Assembly (NCBI RefSeq): GCF_900155985.1
Contig: NZ_FTMA01000001.1
Coordinates: forward strand, 1,054,001 to 1,118,000
DNA length: 64,000 nucleotides
From: Maribacter ulvicola
GTDB lineage: Bacteria > Bacteroidota > Bacteroidia > Flavobacteriales > Flavobacteriaceae
Reading direction: 5' to 3'
In this document: positions 48,580 to 56,744 of the stretch, in pieces
Numbering within the stretch: the stretch's first letter is position 1
Layout of the letters: the number at the start of each line of letters is the position of its first letter
The notes under the pieces: generated by a model
Seen by the model: only the letters and a program-made list of their open reading frames with translations
What the model was told of the DNA's origin: nothing
Database searches by the model: none
Program-made: the position numbers and the translations under genes

Positions 48580-49473
48580 ATGAGTAATCAAATAGAATTG
48601 CGCCACCTGACTTATTTCCTAGCTGTAGCGCAAGAATTGCACTTTAGAAAGGCTGCGGAAAAGTTGTTTATCTCCCAACCGGGACTCAGTAGGCAGGTGA
48701 AGCAGATGGAAGAGATATTGGAAACTCAATTATTTGAAAGAAGCAAGAAGAAAGTGGCGCTTACACCTGCTGGTCACTATTTAAAAAAGGAGGTTGAATA
48801 TATCTTTAATCACCTTGAAAAAGTAGAGCGGCAATTAAAATTGGTGGGCGATGGTAATAGTGGCGAGTTACGAATTGGCTTTTTAGGTTCTGCCATGCAA
48901 CAGGTGATTCCTAAATTATTATTACAGATAAAAGATGTCTACCCCAAAGTGAAAACATCTTTAGAAGAATTGTCGAATATTGCTCAAGTAGATGCCGTTT
49001 TAAATGATCAATTGGATATAGGATTTGTGCGGGTATCTAGAGTACCCAGTACGTTAGAAATGAAAACCGTTTTTACCGATACTTTTTCTTTAGTTCTACC
49101 TGAAAGATACCCGATGCTGACAAGGGATTTTGACGGAATGCAGCGATTTACCAAAGAAGACTTTATATTATTCAGTCAGGCATATAGTCCTTTATACTAC
49201 GATACCATTATGAGTATTTGTCAAGATGCAGGCTTTGCTCCGAAAATATCTCATAAATCGGTACATGCACATACTATATTTAAGCTAGTAGAAAATCATA
49301 TGGGTATTGCCATTGTGCCTACATCTTTGCAAAACGGATTTCAAATGCGGGTGAAGTTTGTGGAGCTAAAGGACATTCCTCAACGGGCCGAATTATCGGT
49401 TATTTGGAAAAAAGAACATACCAATCCTGTTCTTAAGAATTGTACGGAGTTACTTTTAAAAGATAAGTTTTAA
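48580..49473 (+). CDS. LysR-type transcriptional regulator, probably of the hut genes
   Basis: N-terminal winged helix (ELRHLTYFLAVAQELHFRKAAEKLFISQPGLSRQVKQME) followed by a substrate-binding domain (GELRIGFLGSAMQQVIPKLL; FVRVSRVPSTLEM). 297 residues. Its divergent position next to hutH suggests it controls the hut operon; the usual inducer for such genes would be urocanate or another pathway intermediate, which is inference. A possible operator is the imperfect dyad ATTAATACC...GGTAAT within 48525-48552. Confidence 0.88.
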   Translation: MSNQIELRHLTYFLAVAQELHFRKAAEKLFISQPGLSRQVKQMEEILETQLFERSKKKVALTPAGHYLKKEVEYIFNHLEKVERQLKLVGDGNSGELRIGFLGSAMQQVIPKLLLQIKDVYPKVKTSLEELSNIAQVDAVLNDQLDIGFVRVSRVPSTLEMKTVFTDTFSLVLPERYPMLTRDFDGMQRFTKEDFILFSQAYSPLYYDTIMSICQDAGFAPKISHKSVHAHTIFKLVENHMGIAIVPTSLQNGFQMRVKFVELKDIPQRAELSVIWKKEHTNPVLKNCTELLLKDKF

Positions 49474-49566
49474 TACTTATCTAACATAGAATGAGGTTTT
49501 GAAGGGTTAATTTTACTTTGAGTAGGAAAGAGAGCGCGCTGCGCTTGGCGTTCATCGCATAGCAAA

Positions 49567-49601
49567 CAACGAACAACGAACAACGAACAACGAACAACGA
49601 A
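49567..49601. repeat. Five-copy 7-bp tandem repeat (CAACGAA) before the nitroreductase gene
   Basis: Five perfect copies, 35 bases, ending four bases before the nitroreductase ATG (49606). The GC-rich palindromic-looking stretch GCGCGCTGCGC precedes it at about 49535. The repeat occupies the place of a ribosome-binding site. Confidence 0.9.
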
Positions 49602-49605
49602 ATTT

Positions 49606-50163
49606 ATGATATTAGATATAATTAAGAAGAGACGATCGGTATTTCCGGTACAGTATAATGATACGCCAATTGCGAAGGCAGATATAGAGAAGGTGTTAGA
49701 AGCTGCAAATTGGGCGCCAAACCATAAGTGTACAGAACCATGGCGATTTAAAGTAATTCAAGGTGAGGCACAGGGAAGACTTGGTGCGTTTTTAGCTAAA
49801 AAATATGAAGAGCTTGATCCTAAGCCAAAGGCAATGAAGATTAGGAAATTGCAACAGAACCCGAAAATGGCGGGTGCCATTATCGCAATTTGTATGCAAA
49901 GAGACCCAAAAGAGTCCATACCGGAATGGGAAGAAGTTGCTGCGGTAGCTATGGCAGTCCAGAATATGTGGTTGCAATGCACGGATATGGGCATCGGGTC
50001 GTATTGGTCTTCACCGGGACTCATAAAACACATGGGCGAGTTTTTAGGCTTAGTCGATGGTGAAAAATGTTTAGGATTTTTCTATATGGGTAATTTTGAT
50101 GGTGAATTAAAAGATGGTAAACGCGAACCTATTGCAGCTAAAACCGAATGGATAAAAGAATAA
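49606..50163 (+). CDS. Nitroreductase family protein (YdjA-like)
   Basis: FMN-binding nitroreductase-fold protein: DIIKKRRSVFPVQYNDTPIAK holds the Arg-Arg-Ser FMN contact, EAANWAPNHKCTEPWRFKVI the second. C-terminal FFYMGNFDGELKDGKREP is typical. Substrate unknown; NAD(P)H-dependent reduction of nitroaromatics or quinones is the family pattern. 185 residues, normal. Its gap is almost entirely a 7-bp tandem repeat, an odd translation-initiation context. Convergent with the DUF456 gene, eight bases apart. Confidence 0.88.
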   Translation: MILDIIKKRRSVFPVQYNDTPIAKADIEKVLEAANWAPNHKCTEPWRFKVIQGEAQGRLGAFLAKKYEELDPKPKAMKIRKLQQNPKMAGAIIAICMQRDPKESIPEWEEVAAVAMAVQNMWLQCTDMGIGSYWSSPGLIKHMGEFLGLVDGEKCLGFFYMGNFDGELKDGKREPIAAKTEWIKE

Positions 50164-50171
50164 TTACTCTA

Positions 50172-50687
50172 TTAATTAAAGAAAGGAAATAGGGCGTTAC
50201 TATGCTCCCAAGCTTTTGAAATGAAGAGTCCCAGATAAACAATAGCGACCATAAATTTCAAGAATGTGCCTGTTAAAAATCCTAAAAAAGAACCAAAAGC
50301 CGCTTTCGTAGCGGTTTTTTTGTCTGCCTTATTCAGCAATTCTCCTACTAATGCCCCCACAAATGGCCATATAATAATTCCGAAGGGTCCCAAGATCGGG
50401 AATATCAATGCAACTAATAAACCAACTGTAGTACCGATAACTCCGGCTTTTGTACCTCCAAACTTTTTTGTTCCGATGGCAGGTATGACATAATCTAACC
50501 CGAAAACAACAAGAGCAATAGCCAAGGTGATACCTAAGAATGTCCAGTTCATGGTAATTGCACTGGTAGAGTACAATAACAGCAGGCCTACCCAACTAAT
50601 TGGTGGTCCGGGTAAAACGGGTAAAAAGCTTCCTAGAATACCTACGAGCATTAATATAAAGCCTAGAATTAATATAAATATATCCAT
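50172..50687 (-). CDS. DUF456 family small membrane protein
   Basis: 171 residues, four to five hydrophobic segments rich in Gly and Ile (FILMLVGILGSFLPVLPGPP, LAIALVVFGLDYVIPAIG, FGIIIWPFVGALVGELLN). The GPPISWVGLLLLY and GTKKFGGTKAGVIGTT motifs are characteristic of DUF456. Inner-membrane protein of unknown function. Its start is about 145 bases upstream of the divergent blaI-like gene. Confidence 0.85.
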   Translation of the reverse strand: MDIFILILGFILMLVGILGSFLPVLPGPPISWVGLLLLYSTSAITMNWTFLGITLAIALVVFGLDYVIPAIGTKKFGGTKAGVIGTTVGLLVALIFPILGPFGIIIWPFVGALVGELLNKADKKTATKAAFGSFLGFLTGTFLKFMVAIVYLGLFISKAWEHSNALFPFFN

Positions 50688-50775
50688 TGTAAATAGTAAG
50701 TGTTGCTTATAAGACTAATATAGGTTGCATTTGTTACATGATCACCTACCGAAAGTAATTTTTTCAACTATAAAA

Positions 50776-50829
50776 TTAGTTTAAACTAAATATTTAGTTA
50801 TATTTGAGCATAGAACTAAAAGATTAGTT
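50776..50829 (+). promoter_or_regulatory. Promoter with palindromic operators for the BlaI-like repressor operon
   Basis: TATATTTG at 50799-50806 is a Bacteroidota -7 element; no clear -33 TTG. Around it are four TTAGTT/AACTAA half-sites: a perfect 14-bp palindrome at 50776-50789, a single half-site at 50794-50799, and an inverted pair with a four-base gap at 50814-50829. Binding of the repressor would cover the promoter and transcription start. Confidence 0.65.
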
Positions 50830-50831
50830 GA

Positions 50832-51194
50832 ATGAAGCAGTTGACAAAAGCAGAGGAAGAAGTAATGATCGTATTGTGGGAATTACAGAAATGTAACGTA
50901 GCGTCGATTCTTGAAAAATTGCCTGAACCAAAACCAGCATATAATACCGTTTCGACTATTGTTAGAATTTTAGAAAGCAAGGGCTTTGTGGATCATGAGC
51001 AAGTAGGTAAAGGGTATTTGTATTTCCCTTTGGTGAAGAAATCAGATTACAGTAACCAATCTATCAACAAATTGGTAGACGGTTATTTTCAAGGTTCATT
51101 TAAAAGTATGGTGTCATTTTTTATGAAGAAGAATGATATGAGCCTGTCGGAGCTGGAATCGGTATTAAATGAAATTAAAAAGGAAAAACCATGA
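50832..51194 (+). CDS. BlaI/MecI/CopY family repressor
   Basis: 120 residues: LTKAEEEVMIVLWELQKCNV followed by PAYNTVSTIVRILESKGFVDH is the winged-helix core of BlaI/MecI. The C-terminal part would dimerise. It overlaps the blaR1-like gene by four bases (ATGA). Likely represses its own operon through the TTAGTT palindromes directly upstream. The signal is relayed by the adjacent M56 sensor peptidase, as in beta-lactam sensing, but no beta-lactamase gene is present, so the trigger is probably something else. Confidence 0.92.
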   Translation: MKQLTKAEEEVMIVLWELQKCNVASILEKLPEPKPAYNTVSTIVRILESKGFVDHEQVGKGYLYFPLVKKSDYSNQSINKLVDGYFQGSFKSMVSFFMKKNDMSLSELESVLNEIKKEKP

Positions 51195-52912
51195 TACAAT
51201 ATATTTTGGAGTGCATCGCCTTTCAACTTCTTTTCTTGGTTATTTATGACTTTTTTCTAAAGAAGGAAACCTTTTTTCAATGGAACAGATGGTATCTGCT
51301 AGGTACATTTTTGTTGTCCTTGATATTACCTTGGGTAAAAATAGAAGCTTTTAAGCAGCAAGTACCACAAACATTTGCCCAATACCCAGAATATTTATGG
51401 GGAATGGAAAATGCTGATGTAGTCGTTAAAGTTCAAGAATCAGCTAGCTGGAATGTTACGTGGCAAGAAGGAGTGCTGTATGGCGGTATGTTAGTAGCAT
51501 TGTTGCTATTCGCTTTGAAGATTAGACAATTATATCTCTTGAGAAAAAGCGGAGAAAAGATTTCTTACCCTTTATTTACCCAGATAGTAATAGCAAATAG
51601 CAATATTGCTTTTTCATTCTTTAAATCCATTTTTATTGGAGATAAAGTGTTGAAGATGAAGCACGATACCATAATAGCTCATGAATTGGTACATATTAAA
51701 CAAAGGCATACGTACGATTTATTGTTCTTTGAGTTTATGCGAATTGTAGGCTGGTTTAATCCGCTAGTGTACGTATATCAAAATCGCATTTCAGAATTAC
51801 ATGAATTTATTGCAGATGCTCAAGTATCAAAAGAACACAAATCAGATCATTATGAGCAGTTATTGGCTCAGGTTTTTCAAACCGAACATATATCATTCAT
51901 CAATCAATTTTTTACAAAATCATTAATCAAAAAACGAATAATCATGTTAAAAAAATCAAAATCAAAGAAAGTATGGCAGTTGAAGTATTTGCTGTTAGTA
52001 CCCATGGTGCTAGGGATGTTGTTGTACACGAGTTGTGAAATGAACTCAGAGAATACGGATGAATTGAATCCGAATATTGAAGTTGCTAATATTAGCAAAC
52101 TCAGTTCAGAGCAAAGAATAAAACTTTATAATCAATTAATTGAACTTTCGCTACAGCCTAAAGATTGGACAATGGTTGTAAAAGATCACAGTTCTAAAAT
52201 TACTTTTTCAAAGGCTCCAAAGGGCTCTGGTATTTCTGGACCAGATGGTGAAATAATAGAAGCAAGAATGCATATTGAATCGAAGGTTTTGGAGGATGAT
52301 TTTGAACTATTTAAAACTAATTCAAAGCAAATAAGAATATTAGATAATGATGTTCCTTTTGCTGTAGTAGATGAAGTTCCAATTTTTCCGGGTTGTGAAG
52401 ATACTGCTGATAAACGTGCTTGTTTTAATAAGAAAATTCAAAAACATATTAGTAAACATTTTAATTACCCAAAAGAAGCACAAGAAAAAGGGGTTCAAGG
52501 TAGGGTAAATACTATGTTTATGATAAGTTCTGAGGGTACTATTGAAAACATAAAAATGCGTGGTCCAGATAAATTATTAGAAGATGAGGTGGAACGTATT
52601 ATTAAATTGTTACCAAAAATGACTCCTGGTAAGTACGAAGGTAACGCAGTAAATGTTCCTTTTTCTATTCCTGTACAGTTTAAATTACAAGAGGATAATG
52701 TAGTAAATATGCTTTCCGAAATTTCCAATAAAAATGATATAGATCCATTATATTATGTTGATGGTAGAAAAATAACTAAGCTTGAAATGGAAGCTATTTA
52801 CCCAGACACTATTGAAAGTGTATCTGTTTTCAAAGGTGAAAAAGCCATTGAAAAATATGGTAAAGAGGGTGAAAATGGAGTGGTTGAAATTAGAATTAAA
52901 AAAAATAAGTGA
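51191..52912 (+). CDS. BlaR1-type M56 metallopeptidase with TonB-like C-terminal domain and plug-like tail
   Basis: Membrane sensor protease. N-terminal helices (IAFQLLFLVIYDFFL; WYLLGTFLLSLILPW; GGMLVALLLFALKIR) and the zinc motif HELVHIKQRH (H164, E165, H168). A fourth helix near LLLVPMVLGMLLYTSC exits to the periplasm. Residues ~380-510 resemble the TonB C-terminal domain (KEAQEKGVQGRVNTMFMIS). The last ~55 residues (YYVDGRKITKLEMEAI, SVSVFKGEKAIEKYG) look like a SusC plug fragment. 573 residues. The TonB-like and plug-like parts are common in Bacteroidota BlaR1 but poorly understood. Confidence 0.88.
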   Translation: MIQYILECIAFQLLFLVIYDFFLKKETFFQWNRWYLLGTFLLSLILPWVKIEAFKQQVPQTFAQYPEYLWGMENADVVVKVQESASWNVTWQEGVLYGGMLVALLLFALKIRQLYLLRKSGEKISYPLFTQIVIANSNIAFSFFKSIFIGDKVLKMKHDTIIAHELVHIKQRHTYDLLFFEFMRIVGWFNPLVYVYQNRISELHEFIADAQVSKEHKSDHYEQLLAQVFQTEHISFINQFFTKSLIKKRIIMLKKSKSKKVWQLKYLLLVPMVLGMLLYTSCEMNSENTDELNPNIEVANISKLSSEQRIKLYNQLIELSLQPKDWTMVVKDHSSKITFSKAPKGSGISGPDGEIIEARMHIESKVLEDDFELFKTNSKQIRILDNDVPFAVVDEVPIFPGCEDTADKRACFNKKIQKHISKHFNYPKEAQEKGVQGRVNTMFMISSEGTIENIKMRGPDKLLEDEVERIIKLLPKMTPGKYEGNAVNVPFSIPVQFKLQEDNVVNMLSEISNKNDIDPLYYVDGRKITKLEMEAIYPDTIESVSVFKGEKAIEKYGKEGENGVVEIRIKKNK

Positions 52913-54048
52913 AGTATTTTGTTACGTTAACACTACTACTGATGCTGGTTAAAGCCGAAGCGCAATCTTCGGGTTTAGCTGTTGCCGATAGTTTATACAC
53001 TATTGGTAATTATTCAAAAGCGATTAATGAATATTCCAAAGTTGGCGGACTTTCTGCTGCGCTTCAGATTGCAAGAAGTTACAATGCCGTTGGCAATTAT
53101 GAGAAAGCTATCACACAGTATCAATATGTGGTTGAGGAAGATGTCAAAAATCAACTCGCACAATTTGAACTTGGAAAATTATTGTTGAAAGTAAATAGGT
53201 TTGAAGAGGCAAAATCAGTGTTTGCAAATTTGTCTAATCTCAATACAACTAACCCTGAATTTCAATTTTATTTGGGGGAAGTCAATCGTCATTTAGATGC
53301 TACAGACGCAAGTTTAAAACAATATAAAAAAGCAATTGAATTAGATAGTATGCATCTAAGAAGCCTGTTTCAGCTTGCAAAACATTACACTATTAAGCAA
53401 GATCGCGATAATGCTTTAAAGTACATTTTACAGGGTTTGGATTACTATGAAAATGATGTATCTCTCATAAACCTTCATGCACTTGTTCTCTTTAACGATT
53501 TTCAGTTTGAAAAGGCTATTCCGTTATTTGAACGCGTTTTAGAGCTTGGGGAAGATAAAAATTATGTGTACGATAAATTAGCCTTTTCATACAACAAGAA
53601 TTGGGAGTTCCAAAAAGCGAAGGAAGCCTATAAAATCTTATTAAAAAGAGATGATACCAATTCACAAACCTATTTTGACTTAGCCGGTGTTTATCAGAAA
53701 GAAAGCAAATTAGACAGCGCTAAAATTTATATTAACAAAGCAATGGCTGTTCAAAAACCCATTTTTGCAAATGGCTATAATCAATTGGCATATATCGCCC
53801 GTGAACAAAAAGATTTAGAAAAGGCTTTCAAATTATTTGAAAGAGCACATAGAGAAGATACATCTGATGCGCTTATCTATTACAATATAGCTACAACGTA
53901 CGATCAGTTTGGTACCGACTTGCAAAAGAAATTAGGCTATTATGAGAATTTCTTAAAGGATTATCCTAATGAGCATCCGTACTATTATGAAACTGCTAAA
54001 AAACGTATTTCTGAATTAAAGGAAGAAATCCATTTTACCAAAGATTAA
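52909..54048 (+). CDS. Exported tetratricopeptide repeat protein
   Basis: 379 residues; the start is GTG overlapping the stop of the preceding gene (GTGA), giving a short signal peptide MKYFVTLTLLLMLVKAEA. About nine TPR units follow (for example YSKAINEYSKVGGLSAALQI, DASLKQYKKAIELDSMH, EKAFKLFERAHREDTSD). TPRs are protein-protein interaction surfaces. It probably assists or responds to the membrane peptidase encoded upstream. Periplasmic location is inferred from the signal peptide. Confidence 0.85.
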   Translation: MKYFVTLTLLLMLVKAEAQSSGLAVADSLYTIGNYSKAINEYSKVGGLSAALQIARSYNAVGNYEKAITQYQYVVEEDVKNQLAQFELGKLLLKVNRFEEAKSVFANLSNLNTTNPEFQFYLGEVNRHLDATDASLKQYKKAIELDSMHLRSLFQLAKHYTIKQDRDNALKYILQGLDYYENDVSLINLHALVLFNDFQFEKAIPLFERVLELGEDKNYVYDKLAFSYNKNWEFQKAKEAYKILLKRDDTNSQTYFDLAGVYQKESKLDSAKIYINKAMAVQKPIFANGYNQLAYIAREQKDLEKAFKLFERAHREDTSDALIYYNIATTYDQFGTDLQKKLGYYENFLKDYPNEHPYYYETAKKRISELKEEIHFTKD

Positions 54049-54090
54049 ACTCCTTAAAAAAATCGTAATTTCACTTGTAGAACAGGTGTA

Positions 54091-54567
54091 ATGAAACAAG
54101 TTGTGTTTTTTCTTTTAATGATACTTATAAGTTCATGTTCGTTCTTTGAGTCGAAACAAAAACGAACGCAAGAGCTTATAGATGAGGAGTTGCGCCATAT
54201 GGATTGGAACAGTGTAGATTCTTATCCGTTCTTTTACACTTGTGATGAAGCGGTTACTAAAGAACAGCAGAAAATTTGTTTTGAAGAAACCTTAATCTCC
54301 CATTTTCAAGAAACCTTAAATGATTTTGAATTCACCTTGACCGATAAGGAGAGTGAAACCGTTGAGGTTATTTTTGTAATTGATACCCTAGGTAAAATAC
54401 GAGTTGCCGATATTTATAAAAATGAACTAGTATTAAATCAGATGCCAGAATTTGATGGTGTTATTACCCAAAGCTTAAAGAATCTTCCTAAACTTGCACC
54501 CGCTTTAAAAAGAGGAATTCCGGTGAATACTAAATATCGAATTCCGGTTCAATTAAATACAAACTAA
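54091..54567 (+). CDS. Small lipoprotein with TonB-C-like domain
   Basis: 158 residues. The leader ends LISSCSF, a lipobox with Cys16. The rest resembles the C-terminal TonB-like domain of the BlaR1-type protein two genes upstream: VEVIFVIDTLGKIRVADIYK, and a NLPKLAPALKRGIPVNTKYRI segment matching its KLLPKMTPGKYEGNAVNVPF stretch. It lies 42 bases after the TPR gene, so probably the last gene of the operon. Function unknown. Confidence 0.7.
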   Translation: MKQVVFFLLMILISSCSFFESKQKRTQELIDEELRHMDWNSVDSYPFFYTCDEAVTKEQQKICFEETLISHFQETLNDFEFTLTDKESETVEVIFVIDTLGKIRVADIYKNELVLNQMPEFDGVITQSLKNLPKLAPALKRGIPVNTKYRIPVQLNTN

Positions 54568-54572
54568 GCATT

Positions 54573-55130
54573 TTGGCGAACGAGAAAATAATATTGGGTA
54601 TTGACCCAGGTACGACTATTATGGGTTTCGGACTCATAAAAGTGGTGGGCAAAAAGATGGAGTTTATTCAAATGAACGAATTGCTTCTTCAAAAATACAG
54701 CGACCCATATACGAAACTAAAGCTCATTTTTGAACGTACCATAGAACTCATAGATACGTATCACCCAGATGAGATTGCTATTGAGGCTCCTTTCTTTGGT
54801 AAGAATGTACAGTCTATGCTAAAGTTGGGTCGTGCACAAGGGGTTGCCATGGCAGCGGGATTATCACGTCAAATACCGATTACGGAATACTTGCCCAAAA
54901 AAATTAAAATGGCGGTCACCGGAAACGGTAATGCCAGTAAAGAACAAGTCGCTAGAATGCTACAAAGCGTTTTAAGTTTAAAAACACTCCCTAAAAACCT
55001 GGATAGTACGGATGGTTTAGCGGCTGCCGTATGCCATTTTTATAACCAAGGTAGAGTTGACGTTATTGGTAAAAGTTACTCGGGCTGGGATGCTTTTGTA
55101 AAGCAGAATGAGAAAAGGGTTAAGAAGTAG
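54573..55130 (+). CDS. ruvC: Holliday junction resolvase RuvC
   Basis: Endonuclease resolving four-way junctions with RuvAB. First catalytic Asp in ILGIDPGTTIMGFG (residue 11), Glu in IAIEAPFFGKN, C-terminal Asp pair in LDSTDGLAAAVCHF. 185 residues, normal. Start is TTG, five bases after the preceding stop; the next in-frame Met would lose the IDPG motif. The S23-type cassette lies directly after the stop. Confidence 0.93.
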   Translation: MANEKIILGIDPGTTIMGFGLIKVVGKKMEFIQMNELLLQKYSDPYTKLKLIFERTIELIDTYHPDEIAIEAPFFGKNVQSMLKLGRAQGVAMAAGLSRQIPITEYLPKKIKMAVTGNGNASKEQVARMLQSVLSLKTLPKNLDSTDGLAAAVCHFYNQGRVDVIGKSYSGWDAFVKQNEKRVKK

Positions 55131-55140
55131 TTTTTGGTAA

Positions 55141-55173
55141 CAGTATTCAGTATCAGTTGGCAGTGACAGTAAT
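55141..55173 (+). repeat. Left inverted repeat of the S23-type cassette
   Basis: Contains CAGTATCAGTTGGCAGT, which appears in reverse complement at the right end. Starts ten bases after the ruvC stop. Confidence 0.8.
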
Positions 55174-55188
55174 ATGTAAAAATGATTT

Positions 55189-55554
55189 ATGCAATTTCAA
55201 GATTTATTGGCTTATAAGAAGTCTTTTGCGCTTGCCATGAAGATATTTCATGCTTCAAAAAAGTTTCCTAAGGAGGAGAAATATTCTTTGACTGACCAAA
55301 TTAGACGTTCCTCTAGAAGTGTTAGCGCTAATATTGCAGAAGCATATCGTAAAAGAAATTATCCGAAGCACTTTATAAGTAAGTTGACAGATAGTGATGC
55401 GGAAAATTCAGAAACACAAACTTGGTTAGAATTTGCATTAAAATGTGAATATATTGATCAAATAACATTTGATGATTTTAAAAATAATAGTGAAGAAGTA
55501 GGTAAGCTGTTAAACTATATGATTAATAACCCAACTAAATTCGGGTCAGAATAA
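55189..55554 (+). CDS. Four-helix-bundle protein of the 23S rRNA intervening-sequence (S23/IVP) family
   Basis: 121 residues, positively charged and helical: LLAYKKSFALAMKIFHASKKFP, SLTDQIRRSSRSVSANIAEAYRKRN (the family signature) and a DSDAENSETQTWLEFALKC segment. This family includes the protein in 23S rRNA intervening sequences and the Avd accessory protein of diversity-generating retroelements; no reverse transcriptase or rRNA is nearby. Its own role is unknown; nucleic-acid binding as a multimer is an inference. Lies between 33-bp inverted repeats, and seems independent of ruvC and hemW. Confidence 0.88.
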   Translation: MQFQDLLAYKKSFALAMKIFHASKKFPKEEKYSLTDQIRRSSRSVSANIAEAYRKRNYPKHFISKLTDSDAENSETQTWLEFALKCEYIDQITFDDFKNNSEEVGKLLNYMINNPTKFGSE

Positions 55555-55560
55555 AAACTG

Positions 55561-55593
55561 AATACTGCTACTGCCAACTGATACTGAAAACTG
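55561..55593 (-). repeat. Right inverted repeat of the S23-type cassette
   Basis: ACTGCCAACTGATACTG core is the reverse complement of the left end. It ends five bases before the hemW start, so the cassette supplies hemW's leader. Confidence 0.8.
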
Positions 55594-55598
55594 AAAAC

Positions 55599-56732
55599 AT
55601 GAGCGGAATCTACATTCACATCCCATTTTGCAAGCAAGCTTGTCACTATTGCGACTTTCATTTTTCTACCACTATGGGGAAGAAAGAAGCGATGGTGAAT
55701 GCATTATGTAAAGAGATAGAACTCCGTAAAGGCGAGTTTTCTGGAGAAACTGTTGCTACCATTTATTTTGGTGGTGGTACCCCGTCAGTTTTAAAAACTA
55801 CGGAAATTGAGCAGTTGATACGTACGGTTCGGGAACATTATGATATTGTAGACGATCCGGAGATTACTTTAGAGGCGAATCCTGATGATTTGTCCGAAGA
55901 GAAAATACTGCAACTGGCAGCTAGCCCTATAAATCGCTTAAGTATAGGGATTCAATCTTTTTTTGAAGAAGATTTAAAGTTGATGAACAGAGCGCATAAT
56001 GCTCTGGAAGCAGAAAAATGTTTGCAATTGGCGAGTGCGAATTTCGATAATATTTCGATTGACTTGATCTACGGAATGCCCAATATGACTTTAAAACGTT
56101 GGAAGCAGAATATTGATAAGGCTCTTGGTTTTAATATTCCGCATATCTCTAGTTATGCTCTAACGGTTGAGCCAAAAACAGCACTGGCTAAATTTGTGGA
56201 GAAAGGATTGATCACACCGGCATTGGATGAAGAAACTCAGGAGCATTTCAACCTGTTGAACGAGATTTTGCTAGCTGAAGGATTTGATTGCTACGAAATA
56301 TCCAATTTTGGAAAACCTGGGTATTACTCTAAAAACAATTCCGCCTATTGGCAGCAGAAAAAATATATAGGTATTGGTCCGTCCGCACATTCATTTGATG
56401 GTGTGCAACGTGGGTGGAACATTAATAATAATCCTAAGTATATTAAATCCATAGAACAAAACATTTTACCTATGGAAGTTGAGGTGCTCTCTTCAACCGA
56501 CAAATATAATGAGTATGTAATGACTGGCTTACGGACTATCTGGGGCGTATCCTTGTCTAGGATAGCAAACGAATTCGGACCTAAGTACAAAGAGTACGCA
56601 CTTATGCAAGCCGATAAATTTATTGAAGAGCATTTGCTTTTTGTAGATGGAGACATGCTTAAAACCACTAAAAAAGGTATGTTTTTAGCCGACGGCATCG
56701 CTGCAGATTTGTTTATGGTGAATTTGAAATAG
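55599..56732 (+). CDS. hemW: HemW-type radical SAM protein (haem chaperone; coproporphyrinogen-III-oxidase-like)
   Basis: Radical SAM protein with the cluster motif CKQACHYCDF (C11, C15, C18) and YFGGGTPSVL. HemW C-terminal region: YWQQKKYIGIGPSAHSF and NEYVMTGLRTIWGVSL. 377 residues. Family members were long called HemN-like but bind haem and lack the oxygen-independent coproporphyrinogen oxidase activity, so the haem chaperone name fits better. The leader is inside the right repeat of the S23-type cassette. Confidence 0.92.
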   Translation: MSGIYIHIPFCKQACHYCDFHFSTTMGKKEAMVNALCKEIELRKGEFSGETVATIYFGGGTPSVLKTTEIEQLIRTVREHYDIVDDPEITLEANPDDLSEEKILQLAASPINRLSIGIQSFFEEDLKLMNRAHNALEAEKCLQLASANFDNISIDLIYGMPNMTLKRWKQNIDKALGFNIPHISSYALTVEPKTALAKFVEKGLITPALDEETQEHFNLLNEILLAEGFDCYEISNFGKPGYYSKNNSAYWQQKKYIGIGPSAHSFDGVQRGWNINNNPKYIKSIEQNILPMEVEVLSSTDKYNEYVMTGLRTIWGVSLSRIANEFGPKYKEYALMQADKFIEEHLLFVDGDMLKTTKKGMFLADGIAADLFMVNLK

Positions 56733-56744
56733 TATAAAACGCAC

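Larger units (their letters stand above)
55141..55593. mobile_element. Cassette of S23-type gene bounded by 33-bp inverted repeats
   Basis: A 453-bp unit between ruvC and hemW: imperfect inverted repeats at 55141-55173 and 55561-55593 match at 29 of 33 positions and enclose a single gene for a four-helix-bundle protein. The repeats themselves are built of CAGT-containing words about 6-7 bases apart. No transposase is present. The layout (gene inside terminal inverted repeats, inserted in an otherwise ordinary gene run) suggests a small mobilised cassette. No target-site duplication is visible. Confidence 0.65.

Noticed and set aside
50832-52912. Beta-lactam resistance locus
   Set aside because: BlaI and BlaR1-type genes are present, but no beta-lactamase or penicillin-binding protein gene; the M56 sensor family is broad.
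55189-55554. Diversity-generating retroelement (Avd-like protein)
   Set aside because: No reverse transcriptase, template repeat or variable repeat seen nearby.
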